DNA of 64,000 bases, taken from assembly GCA_019454045.1 (NCBI GenBank), contig SKCR01006528.1:310001-374000 (forward strand). The letters are read 5' to 3'. Made by a program: the position numbers and the translations under genes. Shown one piece after another: positions 34,070 to 47,648 of this stretch (position 1 is its first letter; each line of letters opens with the position of its first letter). This stretch comes from Zanthoxylum bungeanum. Its lineage: Eukaryota; Streptophyta; Magnoliopsida; Sapindales; Rutaceae. The notes below the pieces were generated by a model. That model was not told where the DNA came from. It did not search any database and was given only the letters and a program-made list of their open reading frames with translations.

Positions 34070-35967
34070 TGTAGGCACTGTATTTTTGCATATAAGTCCC
34101 GATGATGAGCATCGTATGGAGGCACTACCCATTAAGTTGCGGAAGTCACAGGAACCGGACGTCAGAAGGGAAAAGGCAGAAATCAATACCTTGTTGGACT
34201 TAATTCGTTTGCTTAGCTTCGGGTTTGGTCGTTGGATCTCTGTTTTAAAATCTATCCTCAGCCCAAAACCCCGCAAGCCACACACCAAGCCCACCAAAAA
34301 GAACAAACCACACGCCCAAGCCTTCCAATCACACGCCCAAGCCCATTCAAACCCATCCAAAATAATAATTAACACATTAAACATATGTTAAAATCTAAAC
34401 AAATCACCTTCCCGAATTAAAGAAATCAAATCAAATCTCATTAATCACCTTCCTAATTAAATTAAATCACATGCCTAAAAAATAAAATCAAATCAAATCC
34501 CAACAAATTACCTTCCTAACGTGAATAGATTTTTCCTTATGACACACTAATTAGAGATACCCTCCATAATTGCATGATACTTTCCTACCGTACAAGGACA
34601 ACCCCAACCTTTGCTTATAAAAGAGCACAAACCAAACCTTAAGACCCCTAGAGCATTCACGCCCAAGCCAAGAGAATAGACTCCCTATTGCCAGGGAAAT
34701 ACAGTCCATCACATAGCCTTCCATCACCGAAAACATCACCACAAACCAGCCTCATCATCACCGAAAACCAACTCCTCAAATAGCCATCAAAGTACCGAAA
34801 ATTGGAGGCCCAAATACCCCCATAATTAATGCAAAACAGCAGCCCAAATCACCCCATAAACCACCGAAACTGCAGTCACTAAAATAGCCCCCATCACCAA
34901 AAAAAAATAGCAGCCCAAACAGCCTCAAAATATCGTAAAATACCAGCCCCAAACAGCCATAAAATATCGCAAATACACCACAAAACAGCCCCCTAAATCA
35001 CCAAAAAACTCCACCCTAAAAACAGCAAAAATAGCAGCAAAAATAGAAGCAAAATAGAGGAAATAGCAGCCCAAATAGCGAGGGGCAACGAAGGAAAATA
35101 GTGAACCATTGAACCGGAGGAGTTGCAGAGCATTAACCCTTCTGACGGCCGCGTAACGCACTTCCAAAAGGCGACTTAAAAGGTAAGACCTGAGGGCACC
35201 CTTTTATTTATTCTCGTTCATCTTTCAATTATTTATTAGTATTTCTTCGCATGCGTATTGTTGGTTTATGTATGTTGTGGCCATGGGATGAATGATTTTG
35301 TGCTATCTCTCGTGGTATATCGGATGGAAACCCAGACATAAATTCCGTAGCCGAATCCGAATGGACAGTAGTGTGGTCTGAACTTGGGATACAATTCCAC
35401 GTACCGCTTGAGAAACGCACATTTTTCGTTTCATCTAATTTTGTGCTTATTCGTTGTTTATTAGAAATAGTATGTTATTTTTATGCATGATTTAGTTATT
35501 TCTTTTGCACTAGGAGCTTAATTATATCTCTTCAATGTTTATGTTTAGACAATATATTATTTATTTATGTTTCCGTATTTACCAATTTAATGCGTCCATG
35601 AGATTGTGTGTTTGCCGTTATTTCGACTTACTTTTATGCATGCAAACTTAGATATAGGTTATATGTAAACTTAGATATAGGTTGTATGCGAACTTAGATG
35701 TAGGTTATTCTTGCGTATGTATGTTGCGTAGACTCGGTTATATTATTACATAAATCCGTTCATTACAAGTGGTATAAGTAAAAGACCATTCCGAACCGAA
35801 CGATTTGAGGTCTTCCCTTGCGAGGGGTGAGTGCGGCCTTAAATCATTTTCCCAGTTCATACTGGGTGGCGACTCCTTTATTCTCCGGTTTAGTCCCCCG
35901 CGAGCTACTTCGTACTCCCGACCGAGCCGCGAGCCTGGAACAGCGTCGCCAATTTCTATGTCCTACA
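34070..35967 (+). repeat. LTR shared between Tat internal regions 1 and 2
   Basis: 1898 bp, from TGTAGGCACTG to ATGTCCTACA, collinear with 24670-26609 with only small indels and substitutions by eye. It is the 3' LTR of element 1. Element-2 internal sequence follows it directly, but without the primer-binding site and first ~450 bp of leader, so it also stands at the 5' position of element 2. Confidence 0.92.
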
Positions 35968-36583
35968 TCAACCCTTCGCCGATGAGAGCCTTATCCATAC
36001 CCTTGTAATACCACATACGAAACCATAGTTATGTGTCCTATAGAAGCTACCCACATGCTTGTGATTGGGCCCCATTACATTGGATCTATTTGGGCTTCTC
36101 GTCATAGGATACGAAACTTGTTGGGCCACTTTTAAACAGGATGAGTTTGTAACTTATGATGATTGGCCAAACGTTTTAAAAGTGACGATGGGCCACATTG
36201 TGTTTGGCACCCATATCATTTGAATTTATTTAGCCAGCTTATCGCAAAAGTGTAAACTTGTTGGGCCTTTCAACTGGATAAGTTTATACCTCGCGATAAT
36301 CTGATGAACGCTTTAAAATGATAACGGGCCAATTGTATGAAAATATTGATGGCTTAGAAGGGTCCAAAAATGATCCGATATGCCAGATACATGAGTTCGA
36401 TATTCGTTACTGCTTTTCATCAGAAGGGACGCCTTGTTATGGCATATTTGTATACTTTTTGGATACCTCAAAGTACAGTCTTGAAGATGCAGACACGGCC
36501 TTCGGGAATGAACAGATTAAAATGATCAATAACGGCACCAAAACCCTCAATTTTAAAACTAACAAAGCTGGAGAAGGATGACA
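35968..36583 (+). pseudogene. Tat element 2 leader and gag fragment
   Basis: The start resembles 27065 onward of element 1 (CGATGAGAGCC, AACTTGTTGGGCC and GCTTTAAAATGATAA repeats). An open frame at 36318-36581 follows. Its end EQIKMINNGTKT matches the gag stretch before KLKRM, but its beginning (FDIRYCFSSEGTPCYG, DTSKYSLEDADTAFGN) has no counterpart in element 1 that I can see. The sequence AAGGATGAC is split from CTCATGATT by the C2 insertion and resumes at 46420. Confidence 0.7.
36579..36583. repeat. Probable target-site duplication of C2 (TGACA / TGACC)
   Basis: TGACA precedes the left LTR and TGACC (46420-46424) follows the right LTR, four of five bases matching. Element 1 (GAGGATGACCTCCATGAT near 28330) shows the uninterrupted sequence, supporting TGACC as the target. 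Confidence 0.75.
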
Positions 36584-38644
36584 TGTTGGTTTCTATTAAG
36601 GTCCCAAGATCAATAATAAGCATGAATCAAGTGCGAATAAAAATCGAAGAAGTTGCGGAATACTCACATCGATCGGTTGAGCGACGGGAGGGGACAACAA
36701 AATTTCAGATTCTGCCCTTGAACTTGTTCGGCAGTGAGCAGAAACAAACTCATTGTTGGCCTCGTTTGGGTCCTTCGTCAAGCTCCAAGCTTCGTCGAAC
36801 GATTCCCGGCTCATGGGTGGACTTCCCTATCACCTTCGCATGTCTCGTAAGTGTGCTAGCACTTGTGATTTTGCCACAAAATCCAAACTCTGCTTCCCAA
36901 ACTCACGCAGTGAGCGTGTTCAGAAGAGAAAACAGCCCCTTGGGCGTGTGTTTGGAGAAAAAAAAGAAGAAAGAAGATGAGAGAGATGTGTTGTCGTAAT
37001 TGTTATTGTGTATCTAATACACAAACAATATTAAAATCAATACCAACAAATAAGGGTAAATAGATTTTAATTAATCAACAACTCACATCAACCATCACAA
37101 TGATTGTCAAACCACTCAAACATCAACCAAATCAAGTCACATCATCAATCAATCAATGGTACATCACTCAAGTGACATGATTTGACGCTTGATGTGACGC
37201 TAGATGCGACTAGTGATTTGACGCTTGATTTGACTTGCGTGCCGCACTCGAATTCGAAATGCGAATGCGCTCGCAAATAATCCCGGGCTCGGGTTCGCTA
37301 ATTCCAAATTAACGAATTTCCGTTGCGTCGTAATTAAATGATTACGCCTAGCGAAATCACTATTCACGTCGCTAACGAATTAATTCTAAATTAATTCGTT
37401 CGCCCGAATTAAAATCTAATTTTAATTCCGCGTCGAAATCCAATTTCGTTTAATATATCAAATATATTAATTTATCGATTAATTCCAAATTAATCGTTAT
37501 CTCTCTTTTAATGATATTTTATCCCAGATAAAATATCTCCGCAATTAATCCCAGATTAATTTTCTCTCTCTTCTAATTAATCCCAGATTAATTTAGAGTG
37601 CGAGTCATACGTCATCGGTGAATCTTTGGGAAGCGACCCATGAGATCCCCGGATATGTTGGCAGTAAATTCGGTCGTCGGACTATCCGAACACGTAAGTA
37701 CCTCGTACTACGTTTATACCGATTTACAAGACAAGGTTGGCCTCTAGCAAAGCGCCATGCCTACCCAATTCTCAGGAAATATCCTTACAGGAATAAAGGA
37801 TCTATATCAGGCGTAGTATACGTAGTATTGCGTATTTTGTCCAGTATCGATGATCACGTGCTAGGCCTGGGGCTGGGGATGGAATTGTGTCTGCCCCGTA
37901 CGAAGCACATGTCGGATGTCTGGTAACTAGTCTCTATAATCGGATAAACATGACCTTGTCATTTTATCCCGATAGCTGCAGCATTTAGAGAACCAGTCCC
38001 GTATCCTACGTGACCATCATCTCCATATGACTGGAGTGACACTTCCGTCTTGACATCACACCCAACACACTACGATTCTCAATATACCCAGCATTGGCGT
38101 ACACAGAACCTGTTAAAGCCCTGGACGACCGCAACCAAAGTATATTGATTGTCGCAAGTATTAGCGGTGCAAGTCTCAGGTTAAGACCAAATACACCTAC
38201 CCTGATTTCGGACTTCCATAGACACATAGTCATACTACCAATGGAATTCGAGGGGGTCTATCCAGAGCGAAGCTGTTTCCCGTACCATCGGTAAAACACA
38301 ACCTCCTATTACACTTGCATGAGTATCATACCCAAATATATGAGAACTATGTCGTTGTGCCCTCACAACGCGCACAAGTGTAATACTAGTCTTTTACGTA
38401 TTTATCGATGTCCAATCTCGATAATACTCTGACTAGGGATATTTAATGATTTATCCTTCGTGGACTGATACTGTCTCATATCATTCTCGTCCAGGAACAA
38501 ATCATAGGGACCTCTATCATTTATACATCTAGGTGATCTAATCACAAATGATAAGAGTGCAATCTCCTTTGTCACATAGTTAATTTGTACAACAACACCA
38601 TGATCTGTACAAATAGTGACGCTATGGGTCATAATTGTCCAACA
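36584..38644 (-). repeat. 3' LTR of minus-strand copia C2
   Basis: 2061 bp with TGTTGG/CCAACA inverted ends, collinear with 44382-46419. On the minus strand its start abuts the polypurine tract (38645-38658, reading CCAAGTGGGAGAT). The purine-rich block at 36955-36990 recurs in the partner. Confidence 0.94.
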
Positions 38645-38658
38645 ATCTCCCACTTGGC
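38645..38658 (-). other. Polypurine tract of C2
   Basis: The plus strand ATCTCCCACTTGGC reads GCCAAGTGGGAGAT on the minus strand, next to the LTR start. It is the same tract as in copia A and C1. Confidence 0.85.
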
Positions 38659-41320
38659 CTATAGCCAGTCACTCGAGTGTCTTGACACCCGAACTATGTA
38701 CGGTTGGCTCAAACTGCTGAGAAAACTTTCGTCAGCGGATTTGCATGATTATCATCTGATGCGATTTATTCGATCATCACATCGCCACGATGTATGATCC
38801 GAACGAATCAGATGAATATCGAAGTATGTATCTGGATCGTTGATGAGACCATTAATTCTTTAGCCTGTGCTGACGCCTAGCTCAGCTGCTAACAGAACTA
38901 TATCTAATCTAATTAGATTTGTTTATCGACCCAGAAGGCTTCTATTGCTGCCTCAGCTGCAGCAATAACCCGCATTTGTTGTTTATTCGGTAACAGTATC
39001 TTGCTTGGAAGATTTCCAGCTCACTGTACCGTTATTCAAACTGTATAGTACCGTTTGCGACTTATAGTCGTCTTTATCGGTTAGGAAACTTGCTACAGTG
39101 ATCCCAGTCACTTCAAGTTCTCCATCTCCATAGATTAAGACAGCATCCTTAGTTCTCTAAGATACTAACGGATGTTCTTAACATCAATCCAGTGACTATC
39201 ACTTGGATTGGCCTGTTTGTGAATCCATATGCTCAAAGCGTATGAGACACCAGGTCGCGTACATTTTTCAATGTACGATTTCTCGGAGAGTTTTCTCGAA
39301 AGCCAAGCTTTCACCGATAGTTATTATGGGAATATCATTTCCAAGAAATGACATATTATCATTATTTTATAGGACAACCACTGTCAGTGCGCTCCCACTA
39401 ACCTCTTATATACACAAGAATCATTTTCGTTTTGAATTAAATCATACTCATTATGATTACATCAAAACGATAATTCCAAGAACCTATGCTTGCTTCAATC
39501 CAAACATGGATCGAATAACCTGCAAACCTTGTTTGCTAGTTTTGGTACGACAAAACCGACAGGATGTTGTAAACATCCTCCAAAAGGTTTCCTTTTCAGG
39601 AAAGCGATTTTCCCGTTAAGCTGTCATATTTCATAAATGAAACATGCAGCATTAGCAAGCATTATCCAAATGGATTTACCGTGGCAACAGGTAAAAGGTT
39701 GAATCGTAATCAACACAATGTTGATAACGATACCTTTCCGCTAAAGCCTAGCTTTATACGTTGGTATGTTGCCATCCATGTATGTCTTCCTTGAAGACTT
39801 ATATAGTACCAATAGGCACAATGCCTTGCGGTACATCAACTAGTATCCAAACTTGTTGATATACATGGAATCCATTTCGGACTCATGACACTTTGTCATA
39901 ATTGGGGAGTCGATACCTTGTATCACTTCCTCATACGTAGTCAGTTGGTATACCTTAAAAGATAGACATCCTTATGAGGTGAGATCAGAAACCCATACCC
40001 CAGGTTGTTTTCTGACTCTCTCCGACTACGTGATTCTTGTGTATTCGAAGATTAATGGTAACAGTTTCATCCTTGATGAACTATTTGTGTTCCATTAGGA
40101 TTCGGTGCCTCGAATAGTATTACCCCGATTTTCATCGAGTTTTACTATCCTCCCACTGACCACTGCATATCGGTATTCCTCTTAGGAAAAACCGCATGGT
40201 GAGCAACAATCTAATTGTTCTCTTGTGAGTTGTATAAGTACTATACTTTGGTATCCCTAGGATAACCTACAATTGGCACTTATCCAATTTGGGTTTTAGT
40301 TTGGTATCATCCAAACATATGCCTAGCATACCCAAATATTCAGGAATGAGAAACCCGGTTTCTTTCCCGTTCATATCTAATATGATATCTGTCAAACAGA
40401 TTTTATGGAACCTTATTCTAAATAAGTTTTGCACTGTTTAATGCTTATCCGTTGAAGGAAATGGTAGCTCAGAGCGACTCATGATTAACCTTATCATGTC
40501 CAACAAAATTCGGTTACTCAGTTCGGACACACCGTCAAATTGACGTGTTCCGGGAGGAGTCCTCATTGAAAGAATACTATACTCTTTCAAGTATATTAGA
40601 AACTTATTGCTTAAGTATTTTCCATTACGGTCTTACCGTGACAGTTTAATACTTTAGCCGATATGTTTGTCTATTTCGTGTCGAAACTGAAAAAGTTTCG
40701 ATTTGTTTTTCAAAAGAAACATATAACCACAACGCGATGCCACATCCGTAAAACTGTCACTAAATATTCATATCCACCTCTAGCCTAGCTAGACATGGGC
40801 CCACTTGCTTCACTATGAACTAGGGCTAACAGATCGGTGGCACTTATACTTTTACCAAGTAAAGGTGTTTTAGGCACTTTGCCCAATAAACTAGATTCGT
40901 AGACTTTATTTGAATGGAATCAAATTAGTCCTAGTACCCACTCTTCAAAAGTGTGGATATACGATTTTTGTTTAATTGTGTCCCAGACAACAATGCCACA
41001 GAAGTTTCTTCTGATCAAATCAGTTTGAGCTATTTGTTTGTCATGTTATATTTTGAGATTTATTTATATTCAAAATATAAATTCTGTTATTCACATCTAA
41101 TGTGTTTATCTCAATATCATCTTTATATAATAAACACTTTAGTGTTCTAGAATATAAAGGTTCACCCGCAGCGGGTTAAACACTGATATAGAGATAATGT
41201 ATCTAGTCAAACTAGTTACATTATAACAGTTTCTAATTTAGGTACACACCCGAGGGTAGTTCCTAAACTTAGGTATCTACGGTTAAAACAGCGACTTTCG
41301 TCCCGTTTCCAATTCGCAGA
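38659..41320 (-). pseudogene. Copia C2 pol remnants
   Basis: This aligns along its whole length with C1 11573-14400. Minus-strand RT traces lie around 39600-39330 (an NGKIAFL-like box, then the EcoDSCVY-equivalent DSCIYKE-type segment near 39420). Integrase-end traces lie at 40420-40560, and protease/gag-border sequence lies toward 41300. No frame longer than about 80 codons corresponds to pol, so it is heavily decayed. Confidence 0.78.
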
Positions 41321-41760
41321 TATTAATCTCAATTGAAGTCAGTATCCTGTTCAAAACAGATTCTGAACATCAATACATATTTTATGTACCACACTAAGTA
41401 TTTAAAATCTAATTTAATACTAGTAGTAGTGAACATAATTATGACAAACATATTTGAAGTCAGAGCCTTGCTCGTCTTCAATTCCTTCATGTCTGCTTTG
41501 TCCAAACGGCAGTCACGCTTCCGCGATCCCGTTTGCCACAATTTAGGCAGACATTTTGGGATATGTCATTTATCTTCCCAGAAGATTATAATGATTTTGC
41601 CTTTGCCCTTTTCAACACTCCAGAAGCCTTTGGCCAAGCCTTGGCCTTCTAGAATATCGAAGTAAGGTGCGCCTTGCGCTACTTGCCTAATTGCAAACTT
41701 TGACTTTGTCTCCTTGAGAATAGTCATTAACTCTCCAAGAGTTATTATTGCAATTTAGTA
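41321..41760 (-). pseudogene. Copia C2 gag C-terminus
   Basis: Minus-strand reading shows the same block as C1 14401-14740: a zinc-knuckle remnant with CLNCGK-like spelling followed by KRDCRLDKADMKEL. A frame change splits the knuckle, as in C1, so the damage may predate the divergence of the two copies. Confidence 0.7.
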
Positions 41761-44367
41761 CTTCTAAAATCTATAGATTTATGAAGATCCTTCAATTTCA
41801 TTATCATACTTTAAGGATCTAATCCTTAGTTCTGATTCAGAAATTAAGGAGTCTACTGCGACAAGCTTAATGGATTAAGCACTAAAGTTATCATTACATA
41901 AATCTTCCAAAGATTATGCTCTACTATTTGCTTAACTCCGGGCTTAGGCCTAATATGTTATTTTATCAAATAAAGTAACTTATTATTTTTCCAGGACCAT
42001 CCTGAAATTTATTCCCAATTTGAAAATTAAACCATTTAAATACATTTTCCCTAGGATTATGTTTTAAATGTCAATCTTTCAATTTTATCTTGATTTTAAT
42101 AGTCCAACTATTTAATCAACGATTTGGTACTATTTATTATAATGATTACAATAGTCCAACTATTTAATCAACTATAATTTAATAGATTAAAATCAATTAT
42201 ATTGATTACTATAATCCAATTATAAAATCAACTATAAATGAATAGTTTGAATATAGTCCAACTATTTATTAAAACAACATTTAAATATTAGTCCAACTAA
42301 CATTTAATTTATTTGACGAATGATATTTGTTTGAGCGCGTATGGCAAGTAATTAAACGAATATTGCAAATTCAATTCTTGCCTCCCACTATTTTTCGGCG
42401 AGCCTCTAACCCTCTGTCGAGTACTCGGGAAACCGTGTTTCCTAGTGGGCTAGGATCCCGTTAAATATCACACAATCTTGACTTTGGCCAACAAATTGTA
42501 TGATAATTAACTAGGTAGATCTCTAAGATCGATTGGATCCAATCCAATTCCTAGATCCGGTAGGGGGACATCCAAGTCCGAAACATATATCTTATATATG
42601 CCAATACATCCAATGTATTACCTAACCTTTTCCTCTGAATCAACTAAGCCTTGGCTTTGGCACAACAAACTTAGTGATCCCAGTTAAGCGCGACCCATTG
42701 ACCATGGAAAGCTTCGTAATCAATGTCGATGGACAAGAAGTGGTCTTGACTTTGGCCAACAAACCACAACTTGGACAAGACACCTGATATGGAACAAAGC
42801 CTTCGTGATTCAAACACATCCTCGACGGACAAAGGCCTTGACTTTGGCCAACAAGCCAATGCCGTCGGATCTTGAGTGAGAATCACTCAATGGAAGGAAA
42901 AACGCTTAATATTTTTGAGGGTTTTTCGAGTGCAAATTGGCAACCAATTTATTATCTTTGTTAAGGTCTCATCATCATACACCCTTAAACATGCATTCTA
43001 AACACATTAAAGCGCGTATAAATAAAATAATAATGATATGCGGATGGATACTTTACACATTGATCCTAGATCAAATCTCTCCCTTCTCTCTCCCGCTAGC
43101 ACAAATATACTTCTACCCGTTACACTACACTTCTAAAGAAACCTCATTTACATTGAGGGGAATAGGTGAGAAGAGAATACAAAGAATAGAGAGGTAATAA
43201 GGCTGGACACGCAGGTCCAATTAATAAATCAAATTTATTACAAAATTTCTAAAATTGTCCCACCCATCTAATATCCATCCGATATACATTATTCATGCAT
43301 CGCAACCATGTATTCACACAAGCATGTTATCAATCAATCTAATCAAATTAATTAATCTGATAATTAGTGATCATCCAATGTTCAAACAACGATTTGATTT
43401 TGCTCGAGTCAAACTCGTTTTGCGAATAAGTACTCAAAGTACGAATTCTCGAATTAAATTAAACTACATAATTAAATCCAATTAATATGTATTAATTCTA
43501 ATTCACTATTTAATTCCAAATTAAATTACACTTTAAAATGAACTTTTACGACTTAAATTCCAAATTTAATCGTTACGGGTCTCAAAGCCCGATTAACGTC
43601 CAACGTCAATTTAATTAAAGTCCAATGGGCTTTTAATTATTATTTCTTAAGGCGTGGACTTTTGGTCAACTCGGGTCAAACCGAATAACCAAATCCAATC
43701 CGGGAGTTACCCCATAAGCCTAGAAATCAATTTGGCCCATTAGGCCCAATTAAACTTTAAAGGTCCATTAAGTCGCATTTGGGCTTTATGGATGCGGTTT
43801 TGGGCCCAATTGGATCCAACCAATTTGCCTAAACCCAACTTTGTACAACAAAGCCCAATAAGCCCAATTACAATTTAAAAGCCCAAATCCAATTTAAGGC
43901 CCAAATAATTAAATTCAAAAATCCAATTTCCCAATTTAATTACCAAAGTGTATAACATGATTAAACCCAAATTAACATTTCTAAAAACAATAATACACAA
44001 TTAATCATGCTCATTTACATCATCACATGTCCAACACATTTTGATTAAAATCAAACCAAATACATGCTTCAAAGTCGGCAATCAAGGGAATTTTATATCA
44101 ATTCAAATCAATCCAATTAAATCCAAATTAACATTAAATCCACATTTCCAATTGATTCAAGTCATCCAATGATCAAAAAAAACAAAAAATCCAAGACCAT
44201 TAGGGCCTTCAACCTTTCGGCCAACACCAAATTTGGGGGGAAAAATTTGATCCAATCAAACTTCAATTCAAAATGTTTTAAGCATACTCATTCATCCAAT
44301 TTCACAAAATCATGCTCAAATACAATTTACCCAAATTTTAAGCCCTAAACATTTCATGCTCAACCTT
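41761..44367 (-). other. AT-rich array and long leader of C2
   Basis: An AT-rich TAGTCCAACTATTTAATCAA repeat lies at 42095-42300. The triple CTTGACTTTGGCCAACAA motif is at 42477, 42747 and 42838. CCCAATT-rich non-coding sequence continues to the primer-binding site. Everything is collinear with C1 14741-17492 and I find no gene. Confidence 0.65.
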
Positions 44368-44380
44368 GCTCTAGATGCCA
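44368..44380 (-). other. Diverged primer-binding site of C2
   Basis: The minus strand reads TGGCATCTAGAGC, one base inside the 5' LTR end. It differs from the canonical TGGTATCAGAGC seen in C1 by a substitution and an insertion, consistent with decay after insertion. Confidence 0.8.
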
Positions 44381-44381
44381 T

Positions 44382-46419
44382 TGTTGGTTTCTATTAAGGT
44401 CCCAAGATCAATAATAAGCATGAATCAAGTGCGAATACAAATCGAAGAAGTTGCGGAATACTCACATCGATCGGTTGAGCGACGCGGAGGCAACAAAATT
44501 TCAAATTCTGCCCTGAACTGGTCAGCAGGCAGCAGAAACAACTCACTGGTTTGGCCTCCGTTTTTGGGTCCTTCGTCAAGCTCCAAGCTTCGTCGAACGA
44601 TTCCCGGCTCATGGGTGGACTTCCCTATCACCTTCGCATGTCTCGTAAGTGTGCTAGCACTCATGAATTTTGCCACAAAATCCAAACTCTTGCTTCCCAA
44701 ACTCACGGCGCGAGTATGTGACAGGGAGAGAAAAAAGCCCTTGGGCGTGTTTGGAGAAGAAGAGAAGAAGAAGAGAGAGGATGTGTGTGTGTAATTGTTA
44801 TGTGTATGATACACAACCAATATTAAAATCAATTACCAAAATCAAATAATGGTAAATAGATTTAATTAATTCAAAATCAATCAAACCATAACATTGCTGT
44901 CAAACACTCAAACATCACTCACATCAAGTCACATCAATCAATCAAAATGGTCACATCACTCAAAGTGACATGATTTGACGCTTGATTGACGCTAGATGCG
45001 ACTAGTGATTTGACGCTTGATTTGACTTGCGTGCCGCACTCGAATTCGAAATGCGAATGCGCTCGCAAATAATCCCGGGCTCGGGTTCGCTAATTCCAAA
45101 TTAACGAATTTTCCGTTGCGACGTAATTAAATGATTACGCCTAGCGAAATCACTATTCACGTCGCTAACGAATTAATTCGTTCGCCCGAATTAAAATCTA
45201 ATTTAATTCCGCGTCGAAATCCAATTTCGTTTAATATATCAAATATTAATTATCGATTAATTCCAAATTAATCGTTATCTCTCTTTTAATGATATTTTAT
45301 CCCAGATAAAATATCTCCGCAATTAATCCCAGATTAATTTCTCTCTCTTCTAATTAATCCCAGATTAATTTAGAGTGCGAGTCATACGTCATCGGTGAAT
45401 CTTTGGGAAGCGACCCATGAGATCCCCGGATATGTTGGCAGTAAATTCGGTCGTCGGACTATCCGAACACGTAAGTACCTCGTACTACGTTTTACCGATT
45501 TACAAGACAAGGTTGGCCTCTAGCAAAGCGCCATGCCTACCCAATTCTCCGGAAATATCCTTACAGGAATAAAGGATCTATATCAGGCGTAGTATACGTA
45601 GTATTGCGTATTTCTGTCCAGTATCAGATGATCACGTGCTAGGCCTGGGGCTGGAATTGTGTCGCCCCGTACGAAGCACATGTCGGATGTCTGGTAACTA
45701 GTCTCTATAATCGGATAAACATGACCTTGTCATTTTATCCCGATAGCTGCAGCATTTAAGAGAACCAGTCTCGTATCCTACGTGACCATCATCTCCATAT
45801 GACTGGAGTGACACTTCCGTCTTGACATCACACCCAACACACTACGATTCTCAATATACCCAGTATTGGCGTACACAGAACCTGTTAAAGCCCTGGACGA
45901 CCTCAACCAAAGTATATTGATTGTCGCAAGTATTAGCGGTGCAAGTCTCAGGTTAAGACCAAATACACCTACCCTGATTTCGGACTTCCATAGACACATA
46001 GTCATACTACCAATGGAATTCCGAGGGGGTCTATCCAGAGCGAAGCTGTTTCCCGTACCATCGGTAAAACACAACCTCTATTACACTTGCATGAGTATCC
46101 TATACCCAAATATATGAGAACTATGTCGTTGTGCCCTCACAACGCGCACAAGTGTAATACTAGTCTTTTACGTATTTATCGATGTCCAATCTCGATAATA
46201 CTCTGACTAGGGATATTTAATGATTTATCCTTCGTGGACTGATACTGTCTCATATCATTCTCCGTCCAGGAACAAATCATAGGGACCTCTATCATTTATA
46301 CATCTAGGTGATCTAATCACAAATGATAAGAGTGCAATCTCCTTTGTCACATAGTTAATTTGTACAACAACACCATGATCTGTACAAATAGTGACGTATG
46401 GGTCATAATTGTCCAAACA
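44382..46419 (-). repeat. 5' LTR of minus-strand copia C2
   Basis: 2038 bp from 46419 (TGTTTGGACAATTATGACC) to 44382 (GAAACCAACA). With 36584-38644 it frames a 9.84-kb element flanked by a near-perfect 5-bp duplication. It is the only copia here with both LTRs complete. Confidence 0.94.
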
Positions 46420-47648
46420 TGACCTCATGATTAGCACTTCGACAGTTTTAAGAGAAACATCATGGATATCGAGGAAGAGGAAGCGAGAACAGAAAGTTTT
46501 ATGGTCAGATAGAAAGATCATTGGGGGGCCTTCAGGACAAGCTCGCTCTACTGAGGTCACCGCCACAGAAAAAGGGATCTCCCAATTTTGGTAGACCTTT
46601 GTCAAAGGGTGTTGGAAAAATTGAAGAGGCAAGGAATCCTAAAACCCTTAGAACCTAAACCACTTCAAAACTTGTGCCACACCCCTCGACCTAAACCTAT
46701 TACATCACTTCCATCAGCAAAAAAGCCACGAACTGACAACTGCACCTGCCTTAGGCATGAGATCCAATACCTCATTGACACCCATAAGATATCCATCCCA
46801 GAAAAAGAACAACCCAACACAAACGGAAACCCTCTACCCAACTACCACTCCATTCCACCACCCACCTACATGATCAACTTTGGCCTGCTCGAAGGCTTTG
46901 TCCTCCAAACTCTCAACCACCAAGCTTTTTGCATGGGGGTATGGGACAGCAGTAGTGAAGATGAAACAGAGCAGGGGAGAGATTTCTGGGAAAACTTCTC
47001 GAGCAGTGACGAAGAGGAGGTAAATGGGATGACTCGCAATGGACATTTTTATAGTGATGTAACAGAGTAAAAGAAAGCCGAGAGGTGATGGAGAATACGG
47101 ATAACACTGATGGGGATACTATGTTCCGTCAATTGAAGAAGACACGGGCACAAGTGATCATATGGGAGTTATTATGCGCCTCTCATGAGCATAGACGTGC
47201 CATAGTAGAAGTTCTAAGTAAGATAATGGTACCTAAAGATGCAAACTCGACAATGTTCGTAGGGTCGGTACAGAAAGAGGGTAGGCTGATGATAACATTC
47301 TCTAAAGAAGAGCTCCCGATGGAGGGGGAGGGGAGGAATCACAAAAAGCCGCTATTCATAAAAGCAGAAGAAGTAGAGAGGCAATAAGACATCTTGTATG
47401 ATTCTGTCAAGGTTGGGTATGCAGACAACAGATTTAAGCCTCTCCAGCATTACTATCAAGCATCGATCCACATTAGCAACTATGATAGCACATCAGAAGA
47501 TAGCAAGAGTTGATCGAGACTAAGCGTCACATCAAGATCACAAGTGTGCCTGATAGAAGACAAGGTGGAGTTCACAGTGCTTGATATCCCAGCTACATTT
47601 GCTCTGTTATTGGGGAGGCCATGGTTTTATAGACTTGGGGCATGCCAT
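46420..47648 (+). pseudogene. Tat element 2 gag end, linker and protease
   Basis: After the C2 break the gag/linker resumes. An open 160-codon frame (46588-47070) contains VLEKLKRQGILKPLEPKPL, a RTDNCTCLRHEIQYLID knuckle-like remnant, NPLPNYHS and SSEDETEQGRDFW. The 47085-47387 frame gives FRQLKKTRAQVIIWELLCA and HKKPLFIKAEE. The protease active-site stretch is deleted. The region ends TVLDIPATFALLLGRPWFYR at 47640, where L4 is inserted. Confidence 0.88.
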
